Below are positions 1 through 12,939 of a stretch of 64,000 bases of DNA, piece by piece. The first letter of the stretch is position 1. Each line of letters opens with the position of its first letter. The stretch lies in NCBI GenBank assembly GCA_013398295.1, contig VZSF01010130.1, forward strand, positions 417,410 to 481,409, in the 5' to 3' direction. A program made the translations under genes and the position numbers. This DNA is from Chionis minor. Its lineage: Eukaryota; Chordata; Aves; Charadriiformes; Chionididae. The notes beneath the pieces are model-generated. The model did no database searches. It had not been told where the DNA came from and saw nothing but the letters and a program-made list of their open reading frames with translations.

Positions 1-3000
1 TTGCATAACTGCAGTACCCAATAAACTATAAACCATTTTCTAACGTGTGAACTCACAGTATGTGTCTGCTGCCAGACTGTTTTTAACTATTGCACCAAGC
101 CCTACTTTACACTTGCAGAAATGGGAGTGATTAAGGTGTTCTTACTGTGTTCATCACCATGGCAGCAAAGTACCTGATGTTTGCTTTAGGCATAAATGAA
201 ACCTTTACAGTTTGAATTTCAATCTTTGATGCTTGATTTGTGCCCAGAATGGAAGTATGTGAACCAGCTGTGAAAGGTACAAGTCTTTTCTTCTTACCCT
301 GCTTTCCTCCTAAGTTTGTGCTCATGAGTTAATGAAAATTCAGTTAAAGACTTAGGGAAAGGGGAGGAGAGTTTAAGAGCTTAGTAAGACTTTGGTGTGG
401 TTGTTCTATGTTTTGGAACAAATTTAAAAACCTTGCTTTTTTTTCCTTCTGCTTGTCTCTTTGGAAGATACTACTCTGCTCTTTAGCATAATTATGATGA
501 AAGTGTACCCGCTTTATCATGAACATGGCAAGCTTGCTCATCCTAGTTACTTTTTTAATCCTTTATCTTTTCTTGTTGGTTTTCTCAGTGCAATCAGCTG
601 AGGTGTCACATTAGAAGTAGGCAGTTTGTCTTCTGCGTCCTGGATGGAAGTAGTTGGGCAGCTTTGCTCTCCTTACGTGAGAGCTGAGCCCTAACTGTGG
701 CGGTGCAAATACTGCACCTAATGTTCTTGCTGTGCTGGTTTAATAAAACTTGTAGTGTGAAAAAGAAAGGGCTTTAAAAGTTTGGGATCTTTTTGAGGGC
801 ACAAACACATTTATCTGCAATGTATTACCTAAATTTTTTTTGTGTCATTGCACAAAATACATCTTGTGGCTCTCTCCAAATCCTTTTCTCTGATCTATAA
901 CCCTGTGTTCGAGAAGCTGATAATTCCAAAATCTACTTCAGATTTGTATTTCCCACCGTATCTTTCTGAAGTGCAAATCACTATACTTTTGACTGAAAGC
1001 CATGTTTGGTAATAGCTGTAGAAGAATTGTACTGATGGGCATGCTGTCATTTACAAACTTCTGGTTGTAAAAGTAGTAGTAAAAGACTATTTGTAAAAAA
1101 CCAGCATGCTCTTAGTCGTAAAAAAATGTAAGTTGATTTTCCTAATACGGAAGCTAATTTTGGTGCTTAATTTAAAAACTGAATTTTGTAGCAGTAATGT
1201 AGACCATTTAACACTCTGTTAGTGTAAAAAGTGAGTTGTTCAGCAGTAGCCCTCAGAGATAAGCTGTTGCATCCTGGCACTGGTTTTGTTTGATGCTGCT
1301 GCTGGTTTGCTCCTTGTATAAAGAGGAAGCTCGGATGGGTGAGGGCTACTACACCTGCTGACAACTGAGTGCAGTTACTGCACAACTTCAGAGAGAAGCC
1401 CAGGAAATTGGTCACTGGGGAGAACCCAGGTGCATTTTGTTCACCCGTTGCAGGGTCTTCTGTCTCTGCTGGCTAAAGGCAGAACCTGGAGTGCCTGATG
1501 CCCCACACCTGTGGCTGTTTGTGTCCTTTTATTCTTAGTTTTTATACTGGTGAAATACAGCCGCAGGGTGGACAAAATGCATTAGATATGCGAGGCAAGG
1601 AGAAATTCACCTAGGTGCAGTGTAAGGATATTTAGGTTATTATCTTTCTCATACTAATAATTTTCAAGTTGTATTGTTAGCAAGGTTTAAAGTTTGGTCC
1701 ATTTCTAATAAATACTTCGTACTGCTCAGAGCGGTTCTGTTTTGGTGCAAACTCGGAGTGGGAAGTGGAAACGCTCTCGCTTGGTTCTCATGGCAGAAAC
1801 AAGCCACTCTGATCTCTATGATGAGATAGGCTGAATCTGAATTAGAAACTGAGTTCACTCGATTTCTTTCAGAGCAGTTTCAGCCTTGCTGTGAAGCAAT
1901 GATTAAGCCACAAGGCTGGTGGCTAATGTGACTTCAGACATACAGCGTGTACAACTGCTCCTCTGAACGGCGGGCAATTGCTACATCTTGAGTATCTGAT
2001 TTAGCTCAAGGTGAATGGAGATAGGAGGGCTAAATATAACCTTTCTAGTGGCATGTTTTTGTTTCCCAGAGTCTTCTAAAGTGCGAGGAAATTTTTCAGG
2101 TGCTGCAATGTAGTTGTGTGCCCGGGGAACAGAACATGCAGTGCTGGAAGGGCAGCTGATGCGAGGGGCTTGCCTTGCCTCGATTGCCCCTTGCTTCCAG
2201 AGTTCACCAGGCTCTGAAAACACGTAAACAGGGCCCCAGGCTCTGCCTGGCATGGGCGAGGCATAACTGGCATGTTCGCTCCTTTCCTTTGGCTTTCATC
2301 TTCTTACCTCCCAGTGCACGGGAGATAGCTTTATTTACGAGTAGAGCGCAGTAATAAACTCCATTTCAAGAAAGTCCCTGTGGGCGCAGCGCGGCTCCCG
2401 AGGCCGTACCTGTGCAGTAAAACAGAGGTGGAGCTGCAGAGCAGCAGTCAAGCCCGTGCTGTCTTTTATTCTAGCTGGCAGGATGGCAACGGCAAGGAAG
2501 ATATGATTTGTGCCTTCTGTGGACCCTCGGTTTGTATGCTGATGTTGCCCAGCTGTGCTGCTGCCATCTTCAGTGCTACTGTTAAATTAGGCTGCTGTCA
2601 TTATAGATAACTAATGATATGCATAGAATTTGTCGTCTACCTGCACTGTAAGGTTACTTGGCTCTTTGTATGTGTGGTGTAATTAAAAAGAAAAAAGTAG
2701 GAAGAGAGGTAGATATTGTCGAGCGGTGGGATGGGCTAGGTTCTTGGGATTCCTACATTTTGGGGAATCAGTACTGGGCATGTATAATGGCAGCCTTAGC
2801 TCTGTGCTGGTGTGATGTGACAGACCAAGCACTGAGGGGGACTGAGTGGTGTGTGTTTGAAAAAAGCATATGAACTCCTTTCTGTTTCCTGGATTTTGTG
2901 GGTTTGAGTTTATCTTTACGGTTCCTTAGCAACCTTATTTGTTTTCACCGAGTGCTTTCTGGGTTTGACTGTGAGGTTTTCCTTCCCCCACTGGCTTGGT

Positions 3001-5699
3001 TGCAGCTGGGGAGCGTTGAAGAGAGCGTGAAGGGAGGACGGTTAAACATCACAGACGTACCAGGTGTCACACGGGCTGCTGCATCCCCCAGCCAGGGGGG
3101 AAGAAGGCTGACCATTGCTTATTCCATGCCGTATCAAATATAAGGGGGGTAAGGAGACTAGGGCAGTAGTGTGTTGGAGCCGTTTTCCATTATTAAAGAG
3201 AGGGAAGTAGAAAACGTTAGCTGTGCATAATATATACAGCATAGCCATACATAATACATACTAACACATGTATTACACAGATAGTTCTCCCCTGTCTCCG
3301 GTGCAATTTGTCTCCTCCTTTTGGACTTGGCTGAAGTGCCTCTAGCAGTGCTGACGCATCCCAGATGCAATCCAAAGACATAGCTGAGAAATAGGTCAGT
3401 TGTATCAGAAGTTGCGTTTCCTAAAAATATAAAAGGAAAAGAGACACGAGGCTGCTGAATGTGGAGCCTTTGTAGAACGGCCTTCCTCAGTGGAACAATG
3501 TTCAAAGCGAACGATACGACTAACGCTGTACAGGAAAAATAGCTTTGCTCTCATGCATTTATGTGGAAGATAGTGAGGAGGAGCTGTCAAAGACATTTTG
3601 GGAGGACATCGGATTTCTGAGGCACCTACGTGAGAAGGCTGGGAATTGATTATCTCAGCACGGTAAGGTGGAGGGACCTAAGTGCTGTGTGGGCAAAGAA
3701 ATGGAGATAGGCATCAGGAGATGAGGAGAAGAAAAACTTATCGGTACTCTGGGATTAAGCCCTGTCCTAAATAACACAGAAATTATCTACTCGGAGCAAT
3801 CAGTGAATGCAATAGGTGTACGCAGATTGAGAAAGTTCTAAGGTTTCTGTTCCTTTTTCTTATTTTCTTTGGCATTCAGTCATATTCTGTTTACTTGATC
3901 TTCCCCCCCCGCCCCAGTTTCTTTAAGATAAGCACAAAGTAGTTCAGGGGAAGTAGACGTATAGTTTTGAACAGAACTTAACAGAAAGCACACGTGCTTA
4001 ATGACTTCCCCGCAAATTCTCATCATGTTACCTCTTTCCCCCTTGATAATCCCATGGTCTTTCCTGTGATGCAACACAACACCTATAAAATCTGGATTTC
4101 TTGCTCCAAAGTACGCCCATGTGGTCCTAACTGTCTCCTGCTTTGATTGCTGTGATTTTCTCCTCCCAACTTCCTTCACTCTCACATCCTCCAAACCAAA
4201 CCTGGCACAGCTGCAGTGACCTGTTTCCTACTGTTTGTCCAGATCATCCCTCTGTGCTGGCAAGAAGTCAGTTCTCGTCCATTATTGCTCATGATGATTG
4301 TTAAATTAATCTCTTCTTTTTGCTCTATTAGTGGTCATAATATTGATCTCCCTCATCTTTTTCAGTCATCTTCTGTACTCTGCACTGATGATTATTTGCT
4401 TAATTCCCTGTTCAGCTGATCACTGTAACGAGGTGCTTATTGAGAGTGGCCAGACAAACTCAAACAAGGACTCAAGAACCATGTTCAGACCGGGAGTACA
4501 ACTCCAAAGCCAGAGGTCAGTGAGCCAGAATCGGAAGAAGGAATGGGAGGAAGAGCTGTCCGGTCAATCACAGCATTAGGCATGTCGGTCAGGCAGGGAA
4601 ATCTGCAGGAAAGGTCTAACCAGGTGCACTTCTACAGTTGTTACAAAGTGGGAGAATGTGAGAAAGAGCCCTGACCTGTTGGTGCCGGGGAAATGGATGC
4701 CAGGCTTTGCTCAGCAAACTTGGAAGGAGGTCCTTGGATGATTACCCCCTGCCAGGGGGTTACGTACATTTGCCTTGTGCTACATTGCCTGCAAAGATCT
4801 GAGTGATGCACAATAAACTGGTTTTTTTTACGTATACAGTGCTGCGATGCAAAGTGAGATGAATTTAAAATCTCTCTTTTTCTCCCTTTTTCCTAAACAT
4901 TAACGTGTACTCCACAGAGCCGGCAGTGCTCAGCGTGCATTCAGTGAAGGGGCCTTCACTTCGGACTGAGCCCTGTGTGATCAATTCTAAGGCTGCTTTA
5001 GGTGCTGACGTTATTTCTCTCCTTTTTAAATCTGCAAAATTAAACCATCGAGTGCTGCTGCTGGCCTCTAGGCAGGAGAATTACCGACACTGCTTTGTGC
5101 TCGGAATTATTCCTGCAGCAGTGACTATCTACATTAGCCATAGGTAGGCACGCTGGGCCCCGATATCAGCTGTTGCCAAAAGATAACGGTTTTAAAGCCT
5201 CTTCCCTCCCTGCCCCTTTTTCAGATAAAGGCATATTCCTCGTACTAAGTCAGGGTTTCTGTTTCCCTAATCCAAAAAGGTACACAAGTAGTTATGTCTT
5301 TTCAGTTTTCGTTGCAAGTTGCTAACATTTTTCTCCAGTGGAAATTGAGTTCCTTGGCTCAGAAGTTGCTCTCTTGTCTGGGGGAGGGTGAGGAAGGGAA
5401 CACAGAAGTGAGGGGGAAGAAAGGATTCAGGCAAAATATCTCCTCTCTCTCCTGTTATGTCATGCTTTTGCATGTGACAGAAATTAGTCCCAATGCAACA
5501 GAGAAATGTGAGGTATTTAGCAGTATAAATTCACACCAAACATCTCCAAACAAAGCAGAACTCTCCCGGTTCTCATGAGCAAAGAGCTGTTTTTGGCATG
5601 TGTCACTGCCAAGAGACGGGCAGTCGCATCTGCTCTATCTGGAAGTTTGTAGCGGGATGTTTTGCTGCAAAAAGTGCAATGCAGAACTTGCATTCACCT
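1..5699. other. Upstream intergenic DNA, no gene recognised
   Basis: I see no exon, RNA gene or recognisable repeat copy here. Open frames on both strands are short, have no domain resemblance and show no credible splice context. AATAAA-type hexamers occur (for example near 15 and near 751), but without adjacent coding sequence they cannot be assigned to the end of a gene. From known amniote gene order the next gene on this side should be RPF2, but no RPF2-like peptide was recognised. Confidence 0.6.
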
Positions 5700-5930
5700 C
5701 CCGTCACAGCCACTTACTTTTTTTAATTGAAGACGGATTATTATGAAGAATTAATGAGACCCTCTGAAGCGCACATGCAGCATGCCAATAAATAGTAATA
5801 AGCTTTTAATTCATAAGAGGTGATAGATTTCGGCTCCTGTTGGCTTACTTTACACATGGGAATAATTCCTTGCTTATTAGGGTTATTTGAATTAAATATT
5901 AGGCAGGCTCTATTTTTTATGTTGTGAAAA
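5700..5930. other. Candidate conserved non-coding element
   Basis: This stretch is AT-rich but not simple sequence. It carries several homeodomain-type cores (TTAATTG, AATTAATG, TTTTAATTC, GAATTAAAT) packed into about 200 bases, and it matches no repeat family I know. That texture is typical of vertebrate non-coding enhancers, but conservation cannot be seen from one sequence, so this is inference only. Confidence 0.15.
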
Positions 5931-6407
5931 GAAGTCTATAGGTGCTTTTTTTTCCCTTTCTTTCTTCTCTGAACGTACCTGAGATACTTAGGGGTTTCTA
6001 GGATATTGTAGCACAGAAAGGCAAACAGCTGTTTAACTCAAGTGCGCTCTGTAGTTGGTGAGTGAGGGGTTTCTGCTTGTGCCCCGGACGCTCATCTCTT
6101 CTGGACTGAGCAGAAAGGTCTCCCTGGAAGAAAGATTGAGAGACCTGGTGACTGCTGAGCATTTCCTTCTCGCTTTCCTGCCAGAGAGAGGATCCCCCCC
6201 CTTCCCGCCATTAGCCTCCTCCAGTTTCTGAAAGGCGGCAGGTCATACGTAATGATATTCCTTAAAAAAAACCCAACAAACGCAAGGCTTTATAGATAAA
6301 CAGCATGTGGGGAGTTCAGCAGCAGTGCTGACGTAAGGAGTTGTGAAGGTGCAGCTGTTTGTGGGACTGGCAACCAGATTAGGGAATGAAGCTGGCTTTC
6401 AAAGGCA

Positions 6408-6433
6408 GGGGGTGGGGGGAGAAGAGGGGGGGG
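6408..6433 (+). other. Predicted G-quadruplex motif
   Basis: Runs of five G (6408-6412), six G (6414-6419) and eight G (6426-6433) are separated by loops of 1 and 6 bases. The last run is long enough to supply two G-triplets, so the four-tract G3+N1-7 rule is met on the + strand. It lies just upstream of a small CpG cluster at 6456-6505. Confidence 0.6.
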
Positions 6434-6455
6434 CTTTTTGTTCTGAAGCTAGATC

Positions 6456-6505
6456 CGTTCCCCGATCTGGCTCACGGCGCAGCTGGGTGGTGCGCCGCTG
6501 CGCCG
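6456..6505. promoter_or_regulatory. Small CpG cluster next to the G-quadruplex motif
   Basis: Eight CpG dinucleotides fall in 50 bases, while the surrounding kilobases are CpG-poor. Together with the adjacent G tracts this looks like a small CpG-containing regulatory patch or an upstream alternative first exon. No matching transcript structure can be shown from sequence. It is about 19 kb upstream of SLC16A10 exon 1. Confidence 0.2.
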
Positions 6506-6529
6506 GGGAGGGAGCAGAAGGCTGGGAGC

Positions 6530-9500
6530 AGGATGGGAGATGTGTGAGGGAACTCCTGCCGCTTGTGTTGCTGCTTACAGTAATATCTGTAAGGCAGTGC
6601 CCGAGTTCGAGAATTCCTGTGGTAATTCTGAGTCTGTTCTTAAGGAAACCAACAGGTTTTGGGACCTACATTGGCCAGTAAGCTTCATCACAACTTTCCC
6701 TCTGAAGAAGATCACTTTTAACACCATTTTACAGGCGTGATGGTGAAGGTTAACTGACTTTTAAAAAGTGATTTGCTTTGGGAACAAGGTAAAATGTGCA
6801 AGTTGTGAGTTTCTTGTCTGTGTTCGTGGCTTTTGTGTACCTTCCTGTGGCTGGAGTCTGTGCTCGCTGTGCTGTGGCGCAGCTGAAGCAGCGGTCAATA
6901 GCGTTTGGCCAGGAAGGAGTTGACCTAAGTGGAACCACTCACAGATGGTGATTGTCTTTGCAAAGAAAACCCCCCACAAATTTTGAGGTTTATCAACAAA
7001 GACCAACACCACCCAGCCCTGGTGAGTAGTAAAGAGAGACACTAGTTCGTCTTTGTGCCTTTTAGCATCACATAAAGAGAGCTATTCCAATTGGTTTTAA
7101 GGCAACCTTCAAAATAATATGCAGGAAACTTCTTGCCATCAGGAGTAACCTCCTGACATAATGCAGCTTCTGTTCTAGCTGGATGGATTTTTTCCACTAT
7201 GAAGATTTTTCAACATACTTCTTTCCCCTCTGATGCTATGGAGTTATGGCAATGAACAAGACCTTTTGAACTGCATTGAATGCTTTTGTTTAATGAAATT
7301 GCATAAAAGATTAAGTCGTGCTTGTTCTAGTCTGAGCACGATCAGAAATATTGCGTGGTGGTATGTTATGTTTGGAAAGCTAACGCTGCATCTTAGCACA
7401 AGTCTCAGATCTTTTGAAGACAGATTTAGTTATTTTCTCCAGTTATGAAAAATATTTTAAGTTTCATTTAAATTCCATTGTACCTGTGTTGCTGTTTTCA
7501 GAAGGTTCTGATTAGGTTCTCAGTTACATTTCTTTCAATTCCTGGAAGGAAATCTCTTCTGTGGCTTACGTGGTAAAGTGACTGAAGAGTTTAAGTGCAT
7601 ATAGACAAAGCTGTGCCTGTTAAGGAAAAAATATAGTGAAAGGAATATTATGAAAAAGTGAAAGGTGAAATGCTTTTTCAGCACGCGGACTGCATAGGAC
7701 ACAATAAATCTACCCTAAAGATGGTCTCATGCATGAGTTTCTGTCAAAGGTAAATCTTATTCCTTTAGAGACTCGTGCTTGCGGCAGGAGATTTGTGCTA
7801 CCTGACTGGTGTGCCTGGAGGAAAAGATGTATTAAATGCTAGCAGAGAAGGAAAAAACTTGTCAAAATCTGCGGTTTATTAAAATGGTGCCAGCATTTGG
7901 TGAGAGCCAGCTACACTACCCTTGTAATGGATTCTGGGAGCTGAGTTTACAGGAAAGTTTTGTTGTTCTATTAAAAAGTAGAACAGGATGAACTTTTCAA
8001 CCTAGTAGGTAAAGAGCTAGTTTCCATGGGCCTAACTCTGTCAGCAAAACAAATGAGTCTTAAGAAAGAACAGGCAAACTATTAAGACATGGCATTAGCA
8101 GAGGTGTTTTCCCACAGCAAAAGCCAGACGACTGAAATCAGAAACTTTCAGGTCTTCTAAGTCCCCTCTTGGACATTGAACTAGACGTTTGACTTGGAAG
8201 ATAGGAAAAGGAGAGATAAGAACTTATATGATACTTATTCATATCTGCAGAAACAATTTTGAAACCTGTATGAAAAGTGGTTTTTGCAGGGGAGAAAGAA
8301 AGAATCATTGATTATAAAATGAAAGTTGGACCAAGATCTTTAAGACCTTTTCCCATGTGTCACACAGAGAAAGCTGTCCCCTCCCCACACATACATGGGT
8401 CTCCATAAGTGCTTTGCAGTGTAAAGTGACATATCATTCCCACCTAAAGATCATTAATTGCTTTCCATTTGTAAAAGGCCTTAGGCCCCATTGAGACTTA
8501 AAAAAACCCCAAAACAACAAAACTACAACTTCATAATTTCATATTTACTTGACACAGTCTGTTTTATAGCAGACTTGTTGGAGAGGTTTGTCTTAAATCT
8601 TACTCTCTTCTTATCCAAATCACAGTTCAACCTTCAAGAAGAACAAGTTTTGAATGCTCAGTTATTTATTTATTGTAGGATAATAATACCCAGGTTCCTC
8701 TGAGAAGGATCCCACAGAAGGAGCCTGCTGTGCCTGGCATAGTGAAAAACACGGTGTGAAAAATCCTCACCCAGATACTGAAGTAGCACATGGCTCTTTG
8801 GAGCCTGAATGTGGCTTCCCTGCATTGCCATAGCTTCTCTCTGAAAAACAAAAAACAAAGAGCCTTAAGATCTTGTCCTCTGAGGGCTCCTGTTTACTTG
8901 CACTCACACATGGCAGAAAAGTGTTGAACGTAGTCTGTCCTGGAGAACCCTGTTTCTTATTGCTGCTGAGTAAAATTCAAGGGAAACCCTTAATGAGAAC
9001 AAGCATTCCTGTTTCTTTGGTTGGAGAATCGTTATTCGTCTTTTGTGTTTTGTGCTTGCCAAGAAGCGCTTGTGTGATTAAAGTGGTTTGTTTTTTTAGA
9101 TCGATAGTTTGGGTGTGGGATATAAGAATTGTTGGATCCAGCTTCCAGGGACCAGAAAATCTAAGACACCTCGCTGTCACTCTAGCTTCCTGCTGAGGGA
9201 GAGATCTTAGTGGGATCGCTAAGGATTAGCAGTTGTATGAATGAAGATATCTATGAGATGAATGCTTGTAAGTGACACAAACCTTCCCTTTCCAGACAAA
9301 ACACACTGACGTTTTGTAGTCAGTCAGTGATGAGGAATGAGCTGTTAGGAAAATGGAATTTCTGGGAATTGTAACATTTGCAAACCTTGTGTTGTTCCAA
9401 ATCAGAATGAAAAGCCAAAGCTTCCCGTGAAATGAAAACGCTGGGGATAGGAGAAAGTTGATTCGTGACCATGGAAACATTTCATATCTTTGTATTCAGT

Positions 9501-10736
9501 ATAACATGCTGATAATGCAAACATCAATGCTAATGCTTCATAAGTTAAAAAAAAAAAAAAAAAGAATTCAGTTAATTGGAAGCACAGTGCTTTACTTTGA
9601 CATTTTTACTTCTACCCATTTCAAGTTTTCACCGATGTCACAAGACCAGAGGACCAGCCACGCTCAATTCACACCAAGAGTTTTTTTTCATCTGAGGGGA
9701 CATGATTTAGACAGTGACTTTTCCAAAGGTGAGACTCATCCAGGACTTAGGTGCTGGAATAGGCTGTCCACACGACCTCTCCGAACATGGGAAAATAAAC
9801 TGCAGTGTCTGTGGCAGCAGGGAACTGCATCTGTGCTTCACCCTGGAAGTTTAAAATGAGTGTAAGTGTCCTGTCCCAGGTGCTTTGGAAAAGAGCATGA
9901 GAATGGGGAGAAGCTCAACAGAGCTTTATTTCAATACCTCTCCCATTGTTTCCAAGTATAAGGATACCTGCAGTTTATAAAGTTCTTGAGCTGGAGATGA
10001 TCTCCAGTTTGTTGTATTTTGTTGTTACTGCATCTTTATTTTATGGCTTTTCCTATTGGTTTATTAAGTATACTATTTTGGCATCTTAAACACTTTGTAT
10101 TGATTAGTTCCATAATCTAGTTTCACTGAATTAAATAGTAATTATTGAGTTAAACTTGAGGCCTGATCATATTCTTGGACCTCCCTTAGGTCTTTTACTT
10201 GAGAGTTAGCAGATAAACACTTCCCTTCACCTGTCTCATGCCAGTCATGATTTTACAGGCCTTACTTTCCTTACTGATTTCTTTCCCAGGCTAGAGTCCC
10301 CATCAACTTAAATTCTTGCCACACAGAAGCTGTATCGGATTGCTAATTTGTCCTAATTGTACTTTTTCTAGTTCTCTCATATTCTTTCTGAGAACAGAAT
10401 TGTGTGTAGTATCAAAGTTATTGTTGCGTGACTAATTCTGATGTGTGCAACACTTTCTTTTTTATTTTCTCTTCTTAATAATGATTAATGTTCTGTGTGC
10501 CTGGGAGACATTATTGTTTAGGGAGCTATTGCTGCCAGACAGGGAGCCAAAATAAGTCCAAGATCTCTCTTCTCTAATGAAGTTTCTAATGATAACAACA
10601 TACTAGATACCATTATTTTATATACCTAGAAAAGGTTTTTTTCACGTTTGTGTTTCTCAGTATTAAATTTAACCTGCTATTTTACTTCCCAGTTACTGGT
10701 TATATTCAAATTCTTCCACAGCTTGTAGCTTGATAA
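6530..10736. other. Intergenic DNA, no gene recognised
   Basis: This is AT-rich, non-repetitive sequence with only short chance frames. A run of 17 A at 9547-9563 is the single notable homopolymer. The sequence before it does not translate into any recognisable retrocopy. Confidence 0.6.
9547..9563 (+). repeat. Poly(A) tract, 17 bases
   Basis: An uninterrupted run of 17 A is visible. It could be a simple homopolymer or the tail of a very old retrocopy. No parental sequence is recognisable upstream, and I see no flanking target-site duplication. Confidence 0.6.
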
Positions 10737-11640
10737 TATAGAATCATAGAATCACAGAATGGTTTGTGTTTAAGGGACCTTAAAGATCACCGAGTCCCAA
10801 CCCCCCTGCCATGGGCAAGGGCACCTCCCACTAGACCAGGTTGCTCAAAGCCCCATCCAGCCTGGCCTTGAACACTTCCAGGGATGGGGCATCCACAGCT
10901 TCCCTGGGCAACCTGTCCCAGTGTCTCACCACCCTCATGGTGAAAAATTTCTTCCTGAGATCTCATCTAAATCTCCGCTTTTCCAGTTTGAAGCCATTAC
11001 ACCTTGTCCTGTCACTGCATGGCCTTGTAAATGGTCCCTCTTCAGCTTTCTTGTAGGTCCCTTTCAGATACTGGCAGGCTGCTGTAAGGTCTCCCCGGAG
11101 CCTTCTCTTCTCCAGGCTGAACAGCCCCAGCTCTCTCAGCCTGTCCTCCTAGGAGAGGGTGCTCCAGCCCTCTGATCACCTTTGTGGCCCTCCTCTGGAC
11201 CCGCTCCAACAGGTCCATGTCCTTCTTATGTTGGGGGTTCCAGAGCTGGACACAGCACTCCAGGTGGGGTCTCACGAGAGCAGAGTAGAGGGGCAGAATC
11301 CCCTCCCTCGCCCTGCTGGCCACGCTGCTTTTGATGCAGCCCAGGATGTGGTTGGCTTGCTGGGCTGCAGGTGCACATTGCCAGCGCATGTTGAGCTTCT
11401 CATCCACCAACACCCCCAAGTCCCTCTGCTCGGGGCTGCTCTTGATCCATTCTCCACCCAGCCTGTATTTGTGCTTGGGATTGCCCTGATCCACATGCAG
11501 GACCTTGCACTTGGCCTTGTTGAACTTGATGAGATTGGCATGGACCCACCTCTCAAGCCTGTCCAGGTCCTTCTGGATGGCATACTTTCCCTGCAGTGTG
11601 TTGACCACTCCACACAGCTTTGTGTCGTCAGCAAACTTGC
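10737..11640 (-). mobile_element. CR1 LINE, 5'-truncated copy on minus strand
   Basis: CR1 is a non-LTR retrotransposon that dominates bird genomes and has no poly(A) tail. The left end carries the reverse complement of the CR1 3' terminus (AGAATCATAGAATCACAG). The minus strand then reads into the C-terminal part of CR1 ORF2 (reverse transcriptase), with blocks such as LERWVHANLIKFNKAKCKVLH, SPEQRDLGVLVDEKLNM, ILPLYSALVRPHLE and ERVQRRATKVIRGLEH. Similarity fades near 11640, and the right boundary could extend to about 11750. The frame is intact over most of the visible part, so this is the best preserved CR1 copy in the window. Confidence 0.93.
11042..11608 (-). pseudogene. CR1 ORF2 C-terminal fragment, frameshifted
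   Basis: This minus-strand frame of 188 codons covers the end of the CR1 reverse-transcriptase ORF. The first roughly 150 residues follow the family in frame. After the GLEH block the reading shifts to an off-frame translation (residues [14 protein letters not shown] are the family sequence read in the wrong frame). An extra C around 11150-11165 would explain this. The 5' two-thirds of ORF2, including the catalytic YADD region and the endonuclease, are absent, so the copy is dead. Confidence 0.85.
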
Positions 11641-12064
11641 TGGGTGCATATGATGAAGTTTGTTGATGATGTTGGATAAGTTGGTGTTGTAAAGATGAGT
11701 GTCACCTGCAAAGATACCCAGAAGACTCTTCTGAGGGTGTGATTTTAATGCCACTCAAATTAAATTCAGTGTTGGTATGTACAAATGATGAACAAACCTG
11801 ACATCAGCTTAAAAAAAAGGTGTGTTCTGAGCTAACCATGGCTATTTGGGAATGAGACCTTGAGATCAGATTAGAGAATGAAAAAGTCACTTTGATATTC
11901 ACAGTCAGAAAAGCAAATCAAATGTTAAGAATTAGTATGGGAGGAGGAAAATTAAATAGCGTACAAACATATGCTGTTGCATAAATTCAAAGTGTTCCCA
12001 TACCCTCACTAGTATGTGCAGTTCAGCTATCCACGTCCCCCACCTTGAAAAGTGCTGTAACAGA
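11641..12064. other. Spacer between two CR1 copies
   Basis: This short stretch holds no gene. Its left part (to about 11750) may be further diverged sequence of the minus-strand CR1. The rest is AT-rich and unassigned. Confidence 0.5.
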
Positions 12065-12918
12065 ACTAGTTTTAGAGATTTGGATAGAGGAGAAGGCTGG
12101 GCAATTGCCAACCTTGGCAATTTCATTAAATTTATGTATGAAAATTTAAGTATGAAATTTAACAAGAGCAAGTGCTGGATTCTCCGCCGGGGACAGGGTA
12201 ATCCTGATGATATGTACAAACTGGGGGACAAGAGGCTGGAGAGCAGCCCCGCGGAAAGAGGTCTGGGGTTTGGGTTGATGGCAAGTTGAGGACGAGTCAG
12301 CAGTGTGCCCTGGCAACCTAAAGGGCCACCGTGTCCTGGGGTGCGTCCAGCACAGCCCAGCCCAGCCAGTCGAGGGAGGTGATTTTGTCCCACTCTACAC
12401 CGCACCGGTGTGGCCCCGCCTCAAGTACTGGGTGTGGGTTTGGGTGCCCCAGTATAAGGACATCGAACTCCTAGAGTGTGTCCAGGGGAGGGTGACCGAG
12501 AGGGTGAAAGGCCTTGAGGGTGGGAGTTACAAGGAGCGGCTGAGGTCACTTGTTCAGCTTGGAGAAGGCTGAGGGGTGACCTCATGGCAGTCTGCAGCTT
12601 CCTCAAGGGTGGCAGCGGAAGTGCTGATCTCCTCTCTCTGGTGACCAGCGATAGCACACAAGGAAATGGAATGAAGCTGCATCAGGGAAAGTTCAGAATG
12701 GACATTAGGAAAAGGTTCTTCGCTGAGAGGGTGGTCAGTCACTGGAACAGGCTCCCCCAGGGAAAAGGTCACAGCACCAACTCAGAGTTCAGGGAGTGCC
12801 TGGATGACACTCTTACTCATACGGTTTAGTGTCAGGTAGTGCTGTGAGAAGCAGGGAGTTGGACTCGATGATCCTTATGGGTCCCTTCCAACTTGAGATA
12901 TTCTATGATTCTATAACT
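12065..12918 (+). mobile_element. CR1 LINE, 5'-truncated copy on plus strand
   Basis: The + strand shows decayed CR1 ORF2 C-terminal blocks split over several frames: MKFNKSKCWILRRGQGNP and SSPAERGLGF near 12150-12280, VPLYTAPVWPRLKYW near 12390, and GNGMKLHQGKFRMDIRKRFF with VVSHWNRLP near 12665-12760. The 3' untranslated end follows (GGACTCGATGATCC, then CCCTTCCAACTTGAGATATT), finishing with ATTCTATGATTCTATA near 12915. Stops and frameshifts separate the blocks, so no product is possible. It faces the copy at 10737 head to head. Confidence 0.92.
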
Positions 12919-12939
12919 CTACTTCAGAGGAGGGCAGAG

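Noticed and set aside
6343..6681. 112-codon + strand frame over the G-quadruplex/CpG patch
   Set aside because: The Gly-rich start comes from G-runs and the rest is featureless. It is not supported as a gene without transcript evidence.
9226..9563. Possible processed pseudogene ending in A17
   Set aside because: No recognisable parental peptide upstream of the A run and no visible target-site duplication.
11159..11653. A 164-codon + strand open frame
   Set aside because: It is the antisense shadow of the CR1 ORF2 fragment on the minus strand; the CR1 blocks read correctly only on the minus strand.
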